The notes beneath the pieces were generated by a model. That model did not search any database. It was not told where the DNA came from and saw only the letters and a program-made list of their open reading frames with translations. Shown piece by piece: positions 32,040 through 44,660 of a stretch of 64,000 nt of DNA (position 1 is the stretch's first letter; each line of letters opens with the position of its first letter). This stretch comes from Mesotaenium endlicherianum (taxonomy: Eukaryota; Streptophyta; Zygnematophyceae; Zygnematales; Mesotaeniaceae): contig WELA01007798.1 in assembly GCA_009602735.1 (NCBI GenBank), positions 1 to 64,000 on the forward strand, in the 5' to 3' direction. Both the position numbers and the translations under genes were made by a program.

Positions 32040-32760
32040 TTAGTCCTGCGCGCGTATCATGCTCATGAGCAGCACAAGGTCCACAGGTTTTGCCGCCCTT
32101 GAAGTAGAGCCCGCACCAGGGTGGGCCCTTCTGGCACGTGTAATTGGCCACCTCCAAGGTGGATTTTTGCACTAGATTTACTTTCTCCTCAACTATATAC
32201 TTTAGCTCATTCTTTCCCTGTTCCTTCTCATTCCACTGAAGCAATACACCCACAATTGCCTTCTTTGAGTCTCCTCTCGTCTGTCGGTATGTAGCTTTTA
32301 CTTGGTGCACGCCTAAACCGCCATTGCATCAATTCAGTTCCATGTCAATGACCACAAGAATGCATGATATAGTGAGGTTGTTAGACGCCAAGGCAGAGGC
32401 TCACTTGGCCCAATAGTTAGCAATTTCCCACATACCCTTCACCGTGTGTATGAATGCGTAGAACTTCTTTGAAGGGATGGCATCTTACCCCTTGCACTGC
32501 ATCCAATTGCCCAAACTATCCTGAAAGAAGAATCTCGTCTTGAGGTTGTCCCACTCGTTCAAGATATGAATTATGAGTTTGTGGCCTTCTACGCGCATTG
32601 TCTCCATGGACGTGCCGCAATAGCTCATTTCCTGTCAGGGCCATTTTGAAATCCATTTTGAGCAGCTTTTGTGCAGCCATCTCCTTCATCACCGATTTTT
32701 CTTGCCATTTCATCCAAGCCCTTGTAAGCTACAAGGTGCACTTGCATGCACATTCACTCT
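32040..32760 (-). pseudogene. unrecognised decayed gene with a Cys-rich C-terminus
   Basis: A minus-strand frame with a few stops reads ALTGNELLRHVHGDN, then after a shift LIIHILNEWDNLKTRFFFQDS and LGNWMQCKG-stop-DAIPSKKFYAFIHTVKGMWE. It goes on to HQVKATYRQTRGDSKKAIVG and ends in a Cys-rich stretch (YTCQKGPPWCGLYFKGGKTCGPC). The composition looks like genuine, once-constrained protein, and the Cys spacing could bind zinc. Three of the stops stand alone in an otherwise continuous frame. I cannot assign a family. 32760-33591 shows nothing further. Confidence 0.3.
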
Positions 32761-33591
32761 CCAAGATGTGTGTGTCCGATCCTGACTATACTCATGTTGC
32801 AAGCATCGTGAGGGCATCCTGAAACCGGCATGGGGCAAATATTGACCAAGTTTTTAGAATGGAATAATACCGAGTCGGATCGGTCCACGGGCGCTCGACG
32901 GGCAAATTAGAGCAGAAAAGATTGTGCTTTGACTATTCTATTATTTCATCTCGTCGTTTTTGGCCAAGTTTGGGAGGATGTGCCTCTGACAGTATTCAAT
33001 TCATGTTCGTCGGCGCTGCCTTACCAAATCTTTGAGTCTCACAAATCGCCTCGTTCCTCGGACAAAAATGCATTTGTGTCAGGAACGGTCGGTCCCGACT
33101 CTTCTGACACCTTTTAAATGACATACTTGTCCTTTCCCTCGGTGGTACATCATGTCTTATGGTCTGACATTCATTTATTATTATGCTCGTCCGCGCAACG
33201 TCACACCGCCTTTGCTATGTTGTGCCCATGTCCTATTACTTCCACATTTCTTCATTGTTGTGCTTTTCGAGCCTTGTGATTCTCACAAGTGCGGATGTTA
33301 ATCTCCGATGCATAGATTCTGGCAAACATTCTGTGATTTCTCGTATCAACCGCGCAAGTGGCTGCCAGAAAATATGTTTCGTAGTACAAGCACAGGACTC
33401 TACCGCCTCAGTATCCAGTATCAGTAGACTCCGAGGTACAACTGAGGATTACCTATGACAAAGAGTGGCAGCAAAATATACTCCGCGTATTAAGTGTGGT
33501 TCAATGATAGTTATTGGAAAACATATCTTGTGCTGAATTGCTAGAGGCCCGTCGTTCTCAACTAGCTGTACCAATGTATACGATTTCGCGA

Positions 33592-36500
33592 CAGGATCTT
33601 TGAATACAAGTGGTAGCTTTTTGAAAGAGAGATGACAGTTGGAAAGTTTATATATTTCTAGAATCTGGCACGTACAAGAGTGATTCTCCCCCCCTTTCTA
33701 CATTCTAGCTCTTGTTTATATACTTGCTACAAAAGTAATTTCTAGGAAGGTGCATGTTGATGTGTTGGCACCCAACACATCCCAAAACTTGCCACCTCTT
33801 TCTAGAATAATTTACACATGTCTTTTTAACCTAAAAATGGCACATTTGACTTTCGCCACATGGAGTTCTGCTAGGTCCTTCCTCTAACTTCAAAAATGCC
33901 TTAGAAGGTTCGAAGGACATGAACCAAGTGACTAGAGTATCCATTCACACTTGAATCCACACAACTTTGAGTATATTCAAAAGCATTAAAAAAAAAGAAA
34001 ACTAATATAATGAAACTCAAATCTCTACATCACTTCCCCGACAGAAAAAGCGACGTCTCGGCGCGTGAAGCCAGGTCTTACACATGTGGAGGAGACTAGT
34101 CAACAGGTTCAAGTCAGGTGCCACACATGTAAGCCAAACTAGGCAAGGTCGTGGATGGTGTGATCTTATTGGCTAGCCTACTCCTTGATGATAAACATAA
34201 TTGTATAAGTTGGCCCAGAATCTGCCACAAATTGAAAAATTCATAGCATCCACAGACCTGCTCCAATTTAGAAGATTCTAATGCCACACAATGGGCGTCA
34301 AAAAAGTCTACAGGATCACCAAATTTGAGAGCATTCCAACTTCTGGAGTGTCGTTGAGAGCTAAGAGAGTAGGCACTCCTCCAAATATGTGCAGAAACTT
34401 CTAAAAATAATAAGACCTTCTGTACTTCTTCAAATTCTGCATAGTAAGGATTTGACTGGACTCTGTAAGTTGTTCTACCATAGGCTTGAGTCTTAGAGCA
34501 TTCCAAGTTCAGGAGAGGGCATGATGTCAGAAGGCAGATTCTGCCCTAATAATGCCAGCAGCCTGACCCCCTTCTACTTACAGCATCATATCTCGCTCAC
34601 CAACGCTCCAAATTAAGCAAACTTAGATCCGAAATGACCTACTACTCATGAATACGGCCAAGTAAGTTTTCAGAATTTATGATACGGAGACGTGTCACCA
34701 CTAGCAGTTTTAGTTTTCTGTACAGAAACTGCGAGAAGAGAAGATTGTCTAATGTCATCTTTTCCTCTTTGTTGTTCTTGCAGGCTGCCTCCAAGGGGTC
34801 TTCTCCTGCTTCTTGATGGTGGCACGCTGCCTCCCTGAAGTCTTTGGGCTTCTAGTAGAGAGACTTGGGGCTGGCCCCAGAGGGGGGTTGGTGGCATGGA
34901 AGCATTTCAGCTTTCTCTGAACTTTGTCAAAGTGGTGCGCCGCCACCCAACTATTCTCTGAATCTGGATATCCTTTCCACTTGATGAGATACTGCTGTTG
35001 CCTCCTAAATTTTCTCATAGCCAATATGACTTCAACTTTGTACTCCAAATGATCATCCACTATTGTTGGGGCTGGTTGAGTTGTCACTCGTCCTCGGAAC
35101 TTGTTGTTGAATTGCACATATGGCTTGTAGAGGGAAGCGTGGAGTACGAGGTTCCTGTGCATAGTCTGGGGAAGTTCTAGCTTGAAAGCAACGCGGTTGA
35201 CTTGCTGGATAATTTTGAAGGGTCCCGAATACTTGGGGGAGAACTTGCTGCCGGCAGGCCTGTTGTTAAGGGAAATGTTCTTGGATGATAATAACACTGC
35301 GTCGCCCACTTTGTATGTAATTTCTCTTCAAGCCCCGTTTGCCATTTTTGCTTGAGCATCTTGCGCGTGTTGTGGAGCTTTTGTGGCCGCAAGCGCTTCT
35401 TCTAATGTCTCCAAAAAATTTGCAGCAGCAGGTAATTCATCATGGCCAGCCGTGAAGCTCAGCGGCGTGGTGAGATGGAAGTTGAGGAAGAATGGGGACT
35501 CTTGGATAGAGGCCTGCGTCGTATTGTTGTAGGCAAACTCCAAGGGGGTCAAGTGCTTGTCCCAATCTTGCTCTAGAGTAGACACGCAGGCCATTAGAAA
35601 GGTCTTGAGAGTACGATTCATACGCTCTGTTTGTCCATCCGATTGCGAGTGGTAGGCAGTGGACATATCCAGCAATGTACTCAAGTTCTTGAAGACATAT
35701 TTCCAGAAACGGCTTGTGAGTCTCGGGTCGCGATCAGACACTATTGTCGATGGCAGGCCATGAAATCAAAATATATATTGTCTAAGATGAGTCTTGCTAA
35801 CTGACATGCTGTAACCTTAGTCGTTGTTGGGATGAAATAAGCCATCTTTGTAAGTTTGTCCACCACTGTTGAGTATTGCATTGTAGCCCCGTAGTGTCAC
35901 TGGCAAGTCCACGACGAGGTCCATGGAGATGTCGGTCCATTGTCTTTTGGGGATTGGTAGTGGTTGAAAAAGTCCTCTTGCCTTTTGTGATGATGGTCTG
36001 ATTCTTTGGCATGTGTCGCAGCTCCTGCAGTACTTCTTCACTTGCTTAGGCATTCCTGGCAAGCAATAAGTCCTTGCGAGCACGCCCGTGGTCTTTAATA
36101 TTCCAAAGTGACCTCCAAGTGGGTTGTCGTGCGCTTCTCGAAGTAACAAGAGTTGTAGCTCTTGATTATCAGGCACGCATCTCTGTCCCGTGTCTTGTCT
36201 CACCCAATAGTTTCCTTCTTGCTTCTTGTGTGGGTCAAGGGCTGCCTCGCCATTCCTGTAATAAGGGTCCGCATCATAGGCGGCTGAATATCGAGCTTCC
36301 AGATCTGTACTAAGGGATGTCATCACTGCATTTAATTGCAGTCTTGAGAGGGGGTCAGCCGGGTTCGTCTTGCCGGGCTCGTACTGAATCGTGATGTTGT
36401 ATTGTTGCAAGTATTCACTCCATCTTGCTTGTCTCCGTGAGAGATACGGCTATGTCTGGAGGTGCTTCAACGCCTCATGGTCCGTTGTGACCAGCACCTT

Positions 36501-36802
36501 GCGTCCTTCAACATAGCAGCGCCAAACCTTCAAGGCATGAATAATCGCCAATGCCTCTCGCTCCGTGGTTGTATAATTTTGCTCGGCTGGATTTAGCTTC
36601 CTTGACTCGTAGGCGATGGGCTGCAGTCCCTTGCCTTGGTCTTGAAGCAAGATTGCTCCTATTGCATAGGAACATGCATCGGTGATGACGTGGAAGGGCC
36701 AATCTGGGTTTGGACTTGGGAGTGAGAGCACCGGGGATGTCGTCAATCTTCGCTTCAACTCTTGAAATGCCTCTTCCTCTTTTTTGGTCAATGTATATAA
36801 CC
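33592..36802 (-). mobile_element. Ty3/gypsy copy C, truncated at both ends
   Basis: Minus strand. A partial 3' LTR (33592-34029) lacks its terminal about 60 bp. Internal homology to copies D and E then runs through the 3' non-coding region, integrase and RNase H, and stops at 36802 near the RT/RNase H boundary. No target duplication can be identified, so this is a fragment. Confidence 0.85.
34755..36791 (-). pseudogene. gypsy Pol remnant (RNase H, integrase, chromodomain)
   Basis: Read from 36791 down: RNase H (FHVITDACSYAIGAILLQD, VTTDHEALKHLQT), the HHCC zinc domain (HDNPLGGHFGILKTTG with CRSCDTCQ), the integrase core (AYHSQSDGQTERMNRTL), the GPF-type module (SGPFKIIQQVNRVAFKLELP) and a C-terminal chromodomain (QQYLIKWKGYPDSENSWVAA). 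Frames change near 36420, 35800 and 35320, with stops between. The chromodomain places the family among chromoviruses, whose integrases are thought to be steered to modified chromatin. Not functional. Confidence 0.8.
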
Positions 36803-38930
36803 TTGGTTGATGAGGAGGTATTTCTTCAAATGCACAAACTTCGTGATGTCCACGAGTGTTGTACCTTTGTTTACACTTTCAAACCTTTAGCAGCAGGTGA
36901 CATTGTTGGTAGTGACTTGGCTGCAAAGACACTGAGTGAGTTACTGACCTAATTCGAGTTATTGTACTCAATCTTAGCATGTGCCTTGTACCTTTGGAAG
37001 GACCTCCATATTGCCTTGCTACTTTGCACAGACTCCTAACATATCACCTGAAAATATGGCGGGTCACCTCCAGACCAGGTTATATACTTTCTAATAAGCA
37101 GTAGCTTTATCTGCGTTTCGGCTAACTTCTTTAAAAAGGCTTGAGCAGAGAAGGAGGTAGGCAGCCACCATGCAGATGTATTTTTCAATGGTCAGTGCCT
37201 CGAGGTACAAAAAGGCATGTTTGCAACTTTCTTCTATGATGACGATGAACCTTTTTGGGTATCAGAAAAGGACGCATGACATTAAAGAGGTGGATGCTAT
37301 ATATAAAAGAGGTAGCACCACAGCTCTTTTTGATAAGTGTGAAACCTCTGTGACCAACAAACCCTGCCTCGCAAAGGACGCTAACACTCAGAGGTAGAGG
37401 CAGGGGAAGCTCGCACCCTACTCAAATAGGTTCTTTGGGTCGATGACAAGGGATTGTCTTCCTAGCCTTTGTGCAAGTTCAGAGTAGTTGTAGTGACAGG
37501 TGCTTGGTAGACAAGGGTGGCCACCTCTGTGTGCTGCCCACATGTCTACAGTAGTCATTGTGTAAGATAGGTGGTTAGGATCATGTTTCTTCCCAGATTT
37601 AGAGCAAATCAGCGATGTTCCCATGGAGAAGGGCGATTTCATTCATTAGGCCCGTGGAAGTAGTAGGAGACAAAATGTGTGTGACTAGTGGTAGCTTACT
37701 TGAAATGACTGCTGCTCTGTCGTTCATTTTCTAGGAAGTTTGTTCCTTATGTCATGAATATCGTGTTTCTATATGCACGATCATAAGAGTAGAAGTGCAA
37801 TGAGCGTAATGTACACAGCTGCAGACTTACATGAACATACATGTATGGAGGACCATGTGACTGAGATGAAGAAGACTGCACACACATGAGCAAACAGTAT
37901 GAGGTTGAGGTCCAGTACCCACAACCAGGGTACTCTACCTCGCAGTTTTGTGCAACGATTGCATAAGATGGGGCAAAAATAGGTGTCCAAATATTATTGC
38001 AAAAGATCAAAAGTACAACGTTGACAAATTCACTCTTGGAAGTGAAGACCTACTTACTCCTACCTAGAAAATGCAGGTATTAATGTCTCCCATACTCAGT
38101 GTATGTTGTCAACCAAGCATCTGTCCCTATAGATCCTAGGATACTTAATGCCCCTCTGCCAATGAAGGCCCTAAATCTCAACCAACGTACTCACATGCTT
38201 CTAATTACACTTGTGCTGTGGCTGGTCTTGTGCAGTTTTGCCGGAAAACCACGTATTGAAGGCTTGTGCCAGCGTATCACAGGTAAGATGTCTCAAATTT
38301 TCTTTACGCTAATCTCCTCCTCCACAAAGTGGTGAAAAGACAGGGCGCAGTTGAGGGTATCGCAACTGCCTCTCACGACCTTTGGCTTTTTGGTAACCAG
38401 GAGGTTCAGCGAGGCCTATGTGTCCTCGTGAGGCCACCCTCCACTCGTGACGGATGACACTGCGTGTAGACACTCATTTGTGGCCGCTTGGCAGAGGGAC
38501 AAACGACACGTCGCCAGCAATTCCTGTCTCAGGGGCTGGGTCAGGCTTTAATGCTTGCCCAATCTTTGTCACACAGCTGCCGATTCAACCACTGCACGAG
38601 TTTGCTCTTAGCGCACCTTTGTTCCTTGATTGACCTGTGCACGAGAGAACCGGGAATGGGAGTGACAAGAGGTGCGTTGACCAGTGCCGACACGTGGATT
38701 GCCTGATGTACCCTAAAACCACCACTCTGCATCTGCGAGGCAGCCTTCGGCCAGGTGCCCACCTTGTGCATCCAACCAAAAGCTCAAATAAGCTTAGTGC
38801 AGAGTAGTATTGTGCACTCATCTTGGTGCATAGTCATATATACCAGTGGAAGACAATTGGGGACGTAGGAAGTTGGGTACTTTACAGCACCTATAAATCC
38901 TATAATGGCACCACTATGCAGCCTACGGGT
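36803..38930. other. stretch without recognisable features
   Basis: AT-rich sequence with short frames on both strands, none with a motif I recognise. Confidence 0.35.
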
Positions 38931-38933
38931 CTT

Positions 38934-39300
38934 CTAGACAAAATCGTTTGCGTATTTGCCTAAAAGAGATATGCACTCAAATGAAGAACGCGCTGAATCT
39001 GTGGGTACATGATTTTGTGACACAGTATCTTTGACCACCCAATAACAGTCGCCATCATTCCGAATGTCATATTGTCTCACACCATCTGATTGCACCCGGT
39101 AATATTTGCCATCGCCTATCTTGCCTTTGAAGTTTGCCATAGAAGACAACTACAAAGATATGCAGCACCACCTCCAAGCACAAGCCTTTGTAGAAGATTA
39201 GGTCAGCCCGCCCGCCAAACATTTGGGTTGTCCACTTCCCTCCAAAATAGCGGGCGCGGACGCCAATGTAGGATGCTGCCATCTTGAAAAGGGGCCTAAA
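38934..39300 (-). pseudogene. unrecognised exon-like segment
   Basis: The minus strand reads MAASYIGVRARYFGGKWTTQ and a hydrophobic stretch, then in another frame MANFKGKIGDGKYYRVQSDG and YDIRNDGDCYWVVKDTVSQN to a stop at 38934. The second part has balanced, protein-like composition. No family recognised, and it could be chance. Confidence 0.2.
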
Positions 39301-39779
39301 GGGATTCAAGACAAACATAACATGAGTAGCTTCGGGGCAGGTGTCATGCGTTAAGGTTGAAGATCCGCTACTTAATCAGTTGAATTTGTGTCATGCTCGT
39401 ATGGCTGCCTGGGTAATTGTACATGGTGGCATAAGACATGAAAAGATTTGCCTTATTACATGCCACTTATGGGCTACATTAACCTCCAAAGCGGAGATGA
39501 CTTGCAATGTACCTCTCGGGATGCTTTTGTGGGCGGGGTGTTGGATAATATGCCGCCATCTTCCTCTGCCGTAGGCAGGGCTTTCTAAGGTCCATAGCAA
39601 ATCAGAGGAATTAAATAGGATGAACAATATTGCAGATACAGGGTTTAAATCTAGAACTAGACTTTTCACATGGGGGGGAAACTCCCTTTGAGAATTCGGG
39701 TAAAACAACGCCCAAAATTCAAAGAGAACAAAAAAGCGATGACTATTCATCCTCATTTCGGTAACCACTTCTCACGGAC

Positions 39780-40260
39780 CAGCTCACTGTTGTCAAAACC
39801 GTCAGACGTCCCTCATTGACGGGAAACCGACTAAGTATGCGCCACCGACAATGACGCTGAGAAGGATGTTGTTGTTCAACGGCAGACGTCCAAGTATAAC
39901 GTCCGCGTCAAGATCGCTGTCGTGTTTTCCCCACGACGTATACGTAAATGTTAAAGTGTACAACGGAGCACGGCCGTTTGCACCGGATGCGTTCAGAAGT
40001 AAGACATTGATTGTACCGTGTACGATGCCGCACTCCTATAACACCTCAAAGCACCTCAAAGCACTTCGGCAACGGAATATGGTTTCGCATAGCTTCGTAT
40101 GGTAATAATGCATCTCGGTATTGCTTAGACAGCTCATCTATCTTGGAAGATGGAGGAGTCAAAGTTAGACGAGACCAATGAAGTGGTTGTGAGGTTCAAA
40201 CGGCATAGAGGAATTCCATCCTCAATAAGTTGGAGATGGTCATTCACAAATTACTCACGA
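39780..40260 (+). repeat. unknown gene-like repeat, copy 1
   Basis: Homologous to 42880-43250: both contain accgaca, gacgtccang, aacgtccgcgtcaaga, gtgttttc, then a frame ending LKALRQR (copy 2: LKALQQQ), then MEESKLDETNEVVVRFKRHR (copy 2: MAESKGVEKNEVILRIKRTR). Copy 1 is truncated or deleted after that. It is either a duplicated gene or the coding part of an uncharacterised transposon. Confidence 0.4.
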
Positions 40261-41083
40261 TGACCTGCTCACCCACAGAAGAGATAAAAGATGTCTCTTC
40301 AAAGCCCTGTGTAAAATGGGGCCCAATGCAGGTATGAATGACCCATGGTTGAAATCCCTGTGAGAAAGCAGTTGCAATGCAAATATGAAAAGCCAACATG
40401 AAGGTAGTCGTGATACAAATGAGGAGGATTGCAAGAACAAGAGAGTACTTCATGACAGGAAAAACAAATAAGTAGATCAGGCTGACTTACTGTCCAAGCT
40501 GATAGTGTTCCTCAGCAAGCTCAAAAAAGCTTGCATGGGCAACAAATTTGCTGCGGTGATTGTTGAAGAAATAGCCAAAAGTAGCGGCTCGGGGTTACTA
40601 GCAAGCATGGAAGGCAATGTAAGTGAACTACTATCACCATCTAAGACTTTGGCTATTATGCTATGTAAACCTCATGCCTTATCATTCTTTTCACTATCTC
40701 ATATTGTAGACATGACCTCAGCCTATCTTGCCCCTACTTAATAGGCGGCAATCCATAATACACCAATGTTGATGAAGCCTCATTAAGTTCAGCAACAGGG
40801 CTGTGGATGAGTGTGCGACGCACACACCAATCTCCCAGAGAGATGGGTTGGTATATTCCGGAGACGCTGCGCACCTCCCCAACAAGCAACATGTCAGTTA
40901 ACGAATTCACACTCGGAATGCTTGTGGCTAAAAACTTCTGCTTGCTCTCGATTCATCAACAGCAGATGCACATGAACAAATAATGGCAAATTGGCAAGAA
41001 TGACACAGGAAGTCACACTGAGTTGTGCGCGGGTGCTCACCTGTGGGAGTTCTCTCATCACGCTCCATTGTCTCCATTGCCCT

Positions 41084-42434
41084 CTAATACAGCCCTGCCA
41101 GATGCCTTTCTTTTGCCCTCTGTTTCTTCTGAGCATCCATGTTAGCTGGACAATTTGCCTCACCTGCAGTGAGGCACGCACTCTTTGCAGGACATCCCCT
41201 AGGCTTCTTTGGTGCGAAGCTGGGGTCCCTCCCTTGTGGGTGCGACTTACGGGGCCTCCCCATCCTCTTCTCTTTGCTCCCTTTACCGGTGGGGCCTTGT
41301 CCTCCACCATTGTTTGCTGCACACATGTTGAAAATGACACATACGCATTCTCACCTGCAACCCCTGTTCATGTCTTGCTCCATATCCAGTACCACTGCAT
41401 GAGGTTGCGAGGCAAGATACTGTGATGACGTGAATGAATATTGGACAGCAATTAACTGCAGCCACTCACCGGGTACCGCAAAATGTGCAGCCCCTCCCCC
41501 TTCTATACTGCCTATGTATACATATATCACACAAGGGCACGGAAGCAAATTGAGCACATCTTCATTCTTGATACGCACGACCCATTTCAAGCAAGGACTC
41601 TTGAGTACTCAACATACACCAACAAGAGCGATAGGCAGTAAACGTCACTGTAATGACTGTGATCCACAATGCAATTGAAAAGCTATAAACTTCAAAAGCA
41701 TACTTAGTAGGTTTCTAACATTTAGAAGATGCTCGAGTACGAATTTTGTTCTCTACTCGAAACGAATTGTGCCACTTTCCAGATTTGGCACAAATTAGTA
41801 AACAGCATCAGCAAGCACACTCTGTGAAACTAATTTGCTGAGGTCTCGTACCTTGCGTGGCAATTTGGGCCCTTTCCTTGAACCTCTGGAACTCGGTGAG
41901 CACGTCTTTTCCCTCCATGATGCGGTCACGAAGGAGTTCCAGATGAAGCGGCAATGCTTTCGCCCTGATGTCTCTCAGCTCTTGTCGGCAAAACCCCGCC
42001 AGCTTGGCCCTAAGTTGGCTGCGCTGCAACAACACCCCTCCTTTTGCCTTCTTTAGCTTGCCTAGCTGCTCAAATTGGTTTGCTCTTTTGAAGCACCGCT
42101 CCGGTTCTAGCCGCAAGCTAATAATTTTGTACTCCTGCTTTGCGCGCTCCCTATCCTGCCACCCAATACCTTTGTCCTCACAAATTTTGTAATTCATAAT
42201 CTGCTAAACATTCTAGGTCTTCAACACTGGCAATCTTTTTGCCCGGGGTGGTATGAACAACCTTTGATTCCAAAAGGCATGCAATTGCGCATCAATAACA
42301 CACAGCCCACACATTATTTTGTAAGTACAAGTGAGCGATTCACTTTCTTGCAAAAGCTTTGTAAACCACGAATGATCCTCGTTGAACACATCGTGGAAGA
42401 GAATGCAAAATAATAAGCTTGCATGGCGGAACAC
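41084..42434 (-). pseudogene. unrecognised multi-exon-like gene with AT-hook-like tail
   Basis: On the minus strand, 42434-42228 encodes FHDVFNEDHSWFTKLLQESE and FWNQRLFIPPRAKRLP. A 27-nt GT...AG segment with two in-frame stops (42227-42201) follows, then an open exon 42200-41853 (IMNYKICEDKGIGWQDRERA, a charged helical region, KDVLTEFQRFKERAQIATQ) ending in a donor CAAG|GTACGAG. After a gap of about 500 bp, a segment from 41325 reads GKGSKEKRMGRPRKSHPQGR and APKKPRGCPAKSA with stop at 41084; GRPRK and KKPRG resemble AT-hooks, which bind the DNA minor groove. Removing the 27-nt segment joins the first two parts in frame. The family is not recognised, and whether it is an active gene cannot be told. 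Confidence 0.3.
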
Positions 42435-42879
42435 AAGTGCTCCTCTACATTGTGCTCAACTTTTGCTTAGTCCGTAACTCATTGTCCACCGAAAAATTGC
42501 AATGGACGCCATCTCCCGCCTCGTCAAATACAATTTTGCACGCAACAGCATGTGCATGGCTCAGGTGTGTTTTTTCAATAAACAACTCTCATGCTAAGAA
42601 ATATGCGGCTCATTGGATACTTGCAGGTCTAAAGAAGGGGCGGCAAGTGAAGAAACATGATATTGAGTAGCCGATGTTTCTTCTTTCACGTGAAGGTCAA
42701 TACTACGTCCACGCTGGTCCATGCAAGAACTTCGGCTATGCAAAAATTTCGGACCCCGGTTGGAAACGATTTGCCCCATGTCTAATGTGAAGGTGTCTGT
42801 TGACGAGGAGCCACAAGCAATTTTCTTCAGTCTAGAGGGCTTTTTCACATAATTCTGTTGATTTATCAATGATCGAAAA

Positions 42880-43514
42880 TTAATTATAAAAGCACCACCG
42901 ACACCGACACTCAAATGGATGTCTTTCTTGAAAATCGACGTCCAGGGTAAACGTCCGCGTCAAGACCACCCGTTGTGTTTTCACCATGTTGTACAAGTAC
43001 ATGACAAACTGTACGGCGGAAACTGCGCGTGTTCAAGGATTGGCTCAAAGCTCATACAACAGTTGAAGGACGTATGATGCTGTACTCCCAAGCACAACTC
43101 AAAGCACTCCAGCAACAGGAAGGGCTGCGCAATGCGCAGGCAATTTTTGCTGATCTACCTTGTACGATGGCAGAGTCAAAGGGAGTTGAGAAGAATGAGG
43201 TTATCTTGAGGATAAAGCGTACGAGGGATCTCATAAACACGTTATTGGAAGACGTCAATGAGAAATTTGAGGAACTTGAGCTGGTTATAGTGGCTAATAG
43301 TACCATCCCAGAGGCAAGCACAAAATTGCTTGGAAAAGTTTTTAGGAAACCAATTGGGCTGCAGCTCGGCAACGCAGAATTGACGAACCAGCTGGAGGAT
43401 AGCCAAATGAAGGACAAGGTTTATAAGCAGCAAATGGTGAATTTTAAATACAAGAGGCAATTGCATGGAGAGCTACTATCAGGTTCGGTGCATATCTTCA
43501 TCGCTGGAACTTGA
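42880..43514 (+). pseudogene. unknown gene-like repeat, copy 2 (coiled-coil-like ORF)
   Basis: The open frame 43029-43514 (161 residues) reads FKDWLKAHTTVEGRMMLYSQ, AQLKALQQQEG, MAESKGVEKNEVILRIKRTR and DLINTLLEDVNEKFEELELV, and is rich in charged and leucine residues as in a helical protein. The upstream 150 bp and the first third match 39780-40260. A possible donor (CTATCAG|GTTCGG) lies near 43480, and 44140-44410 could be a later exon. No family recognised. Confidence 0.35.
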
Positions 43515-44139
43515 ATTATGCATGCAGTTCTCTCGAGTGTACTGAATATCAAACAGAGCAAAATAGAGTCAATGATGATGGGTTGCCAACTTGCCCTACA
43601 CGTGCGAGGTACGTGTGGGCAAACGTGACGTGTAAGGCGATCCACGATCTCCGCTTATATCAAGGGAGGTGGTCTAATGGTAGAAGAGTGAGCGCAAGCG
43701 AGCGCGAGGACAATAATGAAATTTAAAATAGGCGAGGACGATGCGGAATAAATGATAATGTAGCGACCTTTGAGAAAATTTAAGTGATGGGCCAATGAAG
43801 GCCGAGAGAAAAGCATTACTGTTTGTGAGTCAACGAGGAAAAAGATGTTCAACCTGCTTTCTCTTGCATTCTCTTCCTAGTTTATTTTCTCTTTCGCATG
43901 TAGTGGACAAATCCGTTTGCTCTCTTGATATTCTTCCACCTTCCTATTGATAAGGTAGGCTCACACGATCATCTCAAAGCAGCCAATAAGCTTACATGGC
44001 CCTGGAATATATGTGTTATCTGGATCCTCACCAGGTGGATTACACACTGAGTTGCACTTATTGGACTTAATTATTATAGTGTCAAGCGCCAGGTGCAACC
44101 TCTTACATGGGTCGGTGAGAACACAAGGTGAATAATGAG

Positions 44140-44410
44140 TTGAAGTACAAGACTGTGATAAAGATAACGGATATCCGCGAGGAAAAAATTGATGCCTGGC
44201 ACAATCTGGACGAGGGCGTAGATGAAGCAACCTCTAAGGAGTATAAAAAGCGGATCATGAATCTCCCCAAGATACTGCTTAATTTGAACAAAGAGGTGCC
44301 AGATGGCAAATTAGGGCAACTGGACCCGGAGTGGGTGAGGGTGTTACTACGGAATTGGGAGAATGTGGCTAATTTATGGAATTTCTATATTCCAGAGGAG
44401 ATCAAAAAAG
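44140..44410 (+). pseudogene. exon-like segment, possibly same gene as 43029
   Basis: Plus-strand frame LKYKTVIKITDIREEKIDAW, EYKKRIMNLPKILLNLNKEV, GQLDPEWVRVLLRNWENVAN and FYIPEEIKK, ending at a donor AAAAAAG|GTAAATG (GT at 44411). Protein-like composition without a known motif. The region 43515-44139 between it and the preceding ORF has no other clear content. Confidence 0.3.
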
Positions 44411-44514
44411 GTAAATGTTGTATTGCAAAGTATGTGGTATGCTAGATCATGTAGATACTAGTGCAGTAAGTTTTTTATGTTAAGTTGCTGCAACAAATGC
44501 TACTTCATTGTTTG

Positions 44515-44660
44515 TCTTCTCATTTTTCTATCTGCTGTTGCTGTAGATATTTTTGCTGCTGTTGCTATTGCTGCTTGTGTGGTTGCTTTACTTTTGCTGC
44601 TGCTGCTGTTGATGCTTGTGGTTTTGAAGTCTGCTGTTGCTGTTTTACATCTTCTATCAT
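44515..44660 (+). repeat. degenerate (TGC)n/(TGT)n tract
   Basis: Interrupted runs of tgctgttgctg and ttgctgctgctgctgttg. Simple-sequence repeat. 44660-46840 beyond it has no gene that I can support. Confidence 0.7.

Noticed and set aside
43668-43710. tRNA-like string (ggtggtctaatggtagaag)
   Set aside because: It resembles an A box, but no B box, acceptor stem or cloverleaf follows.
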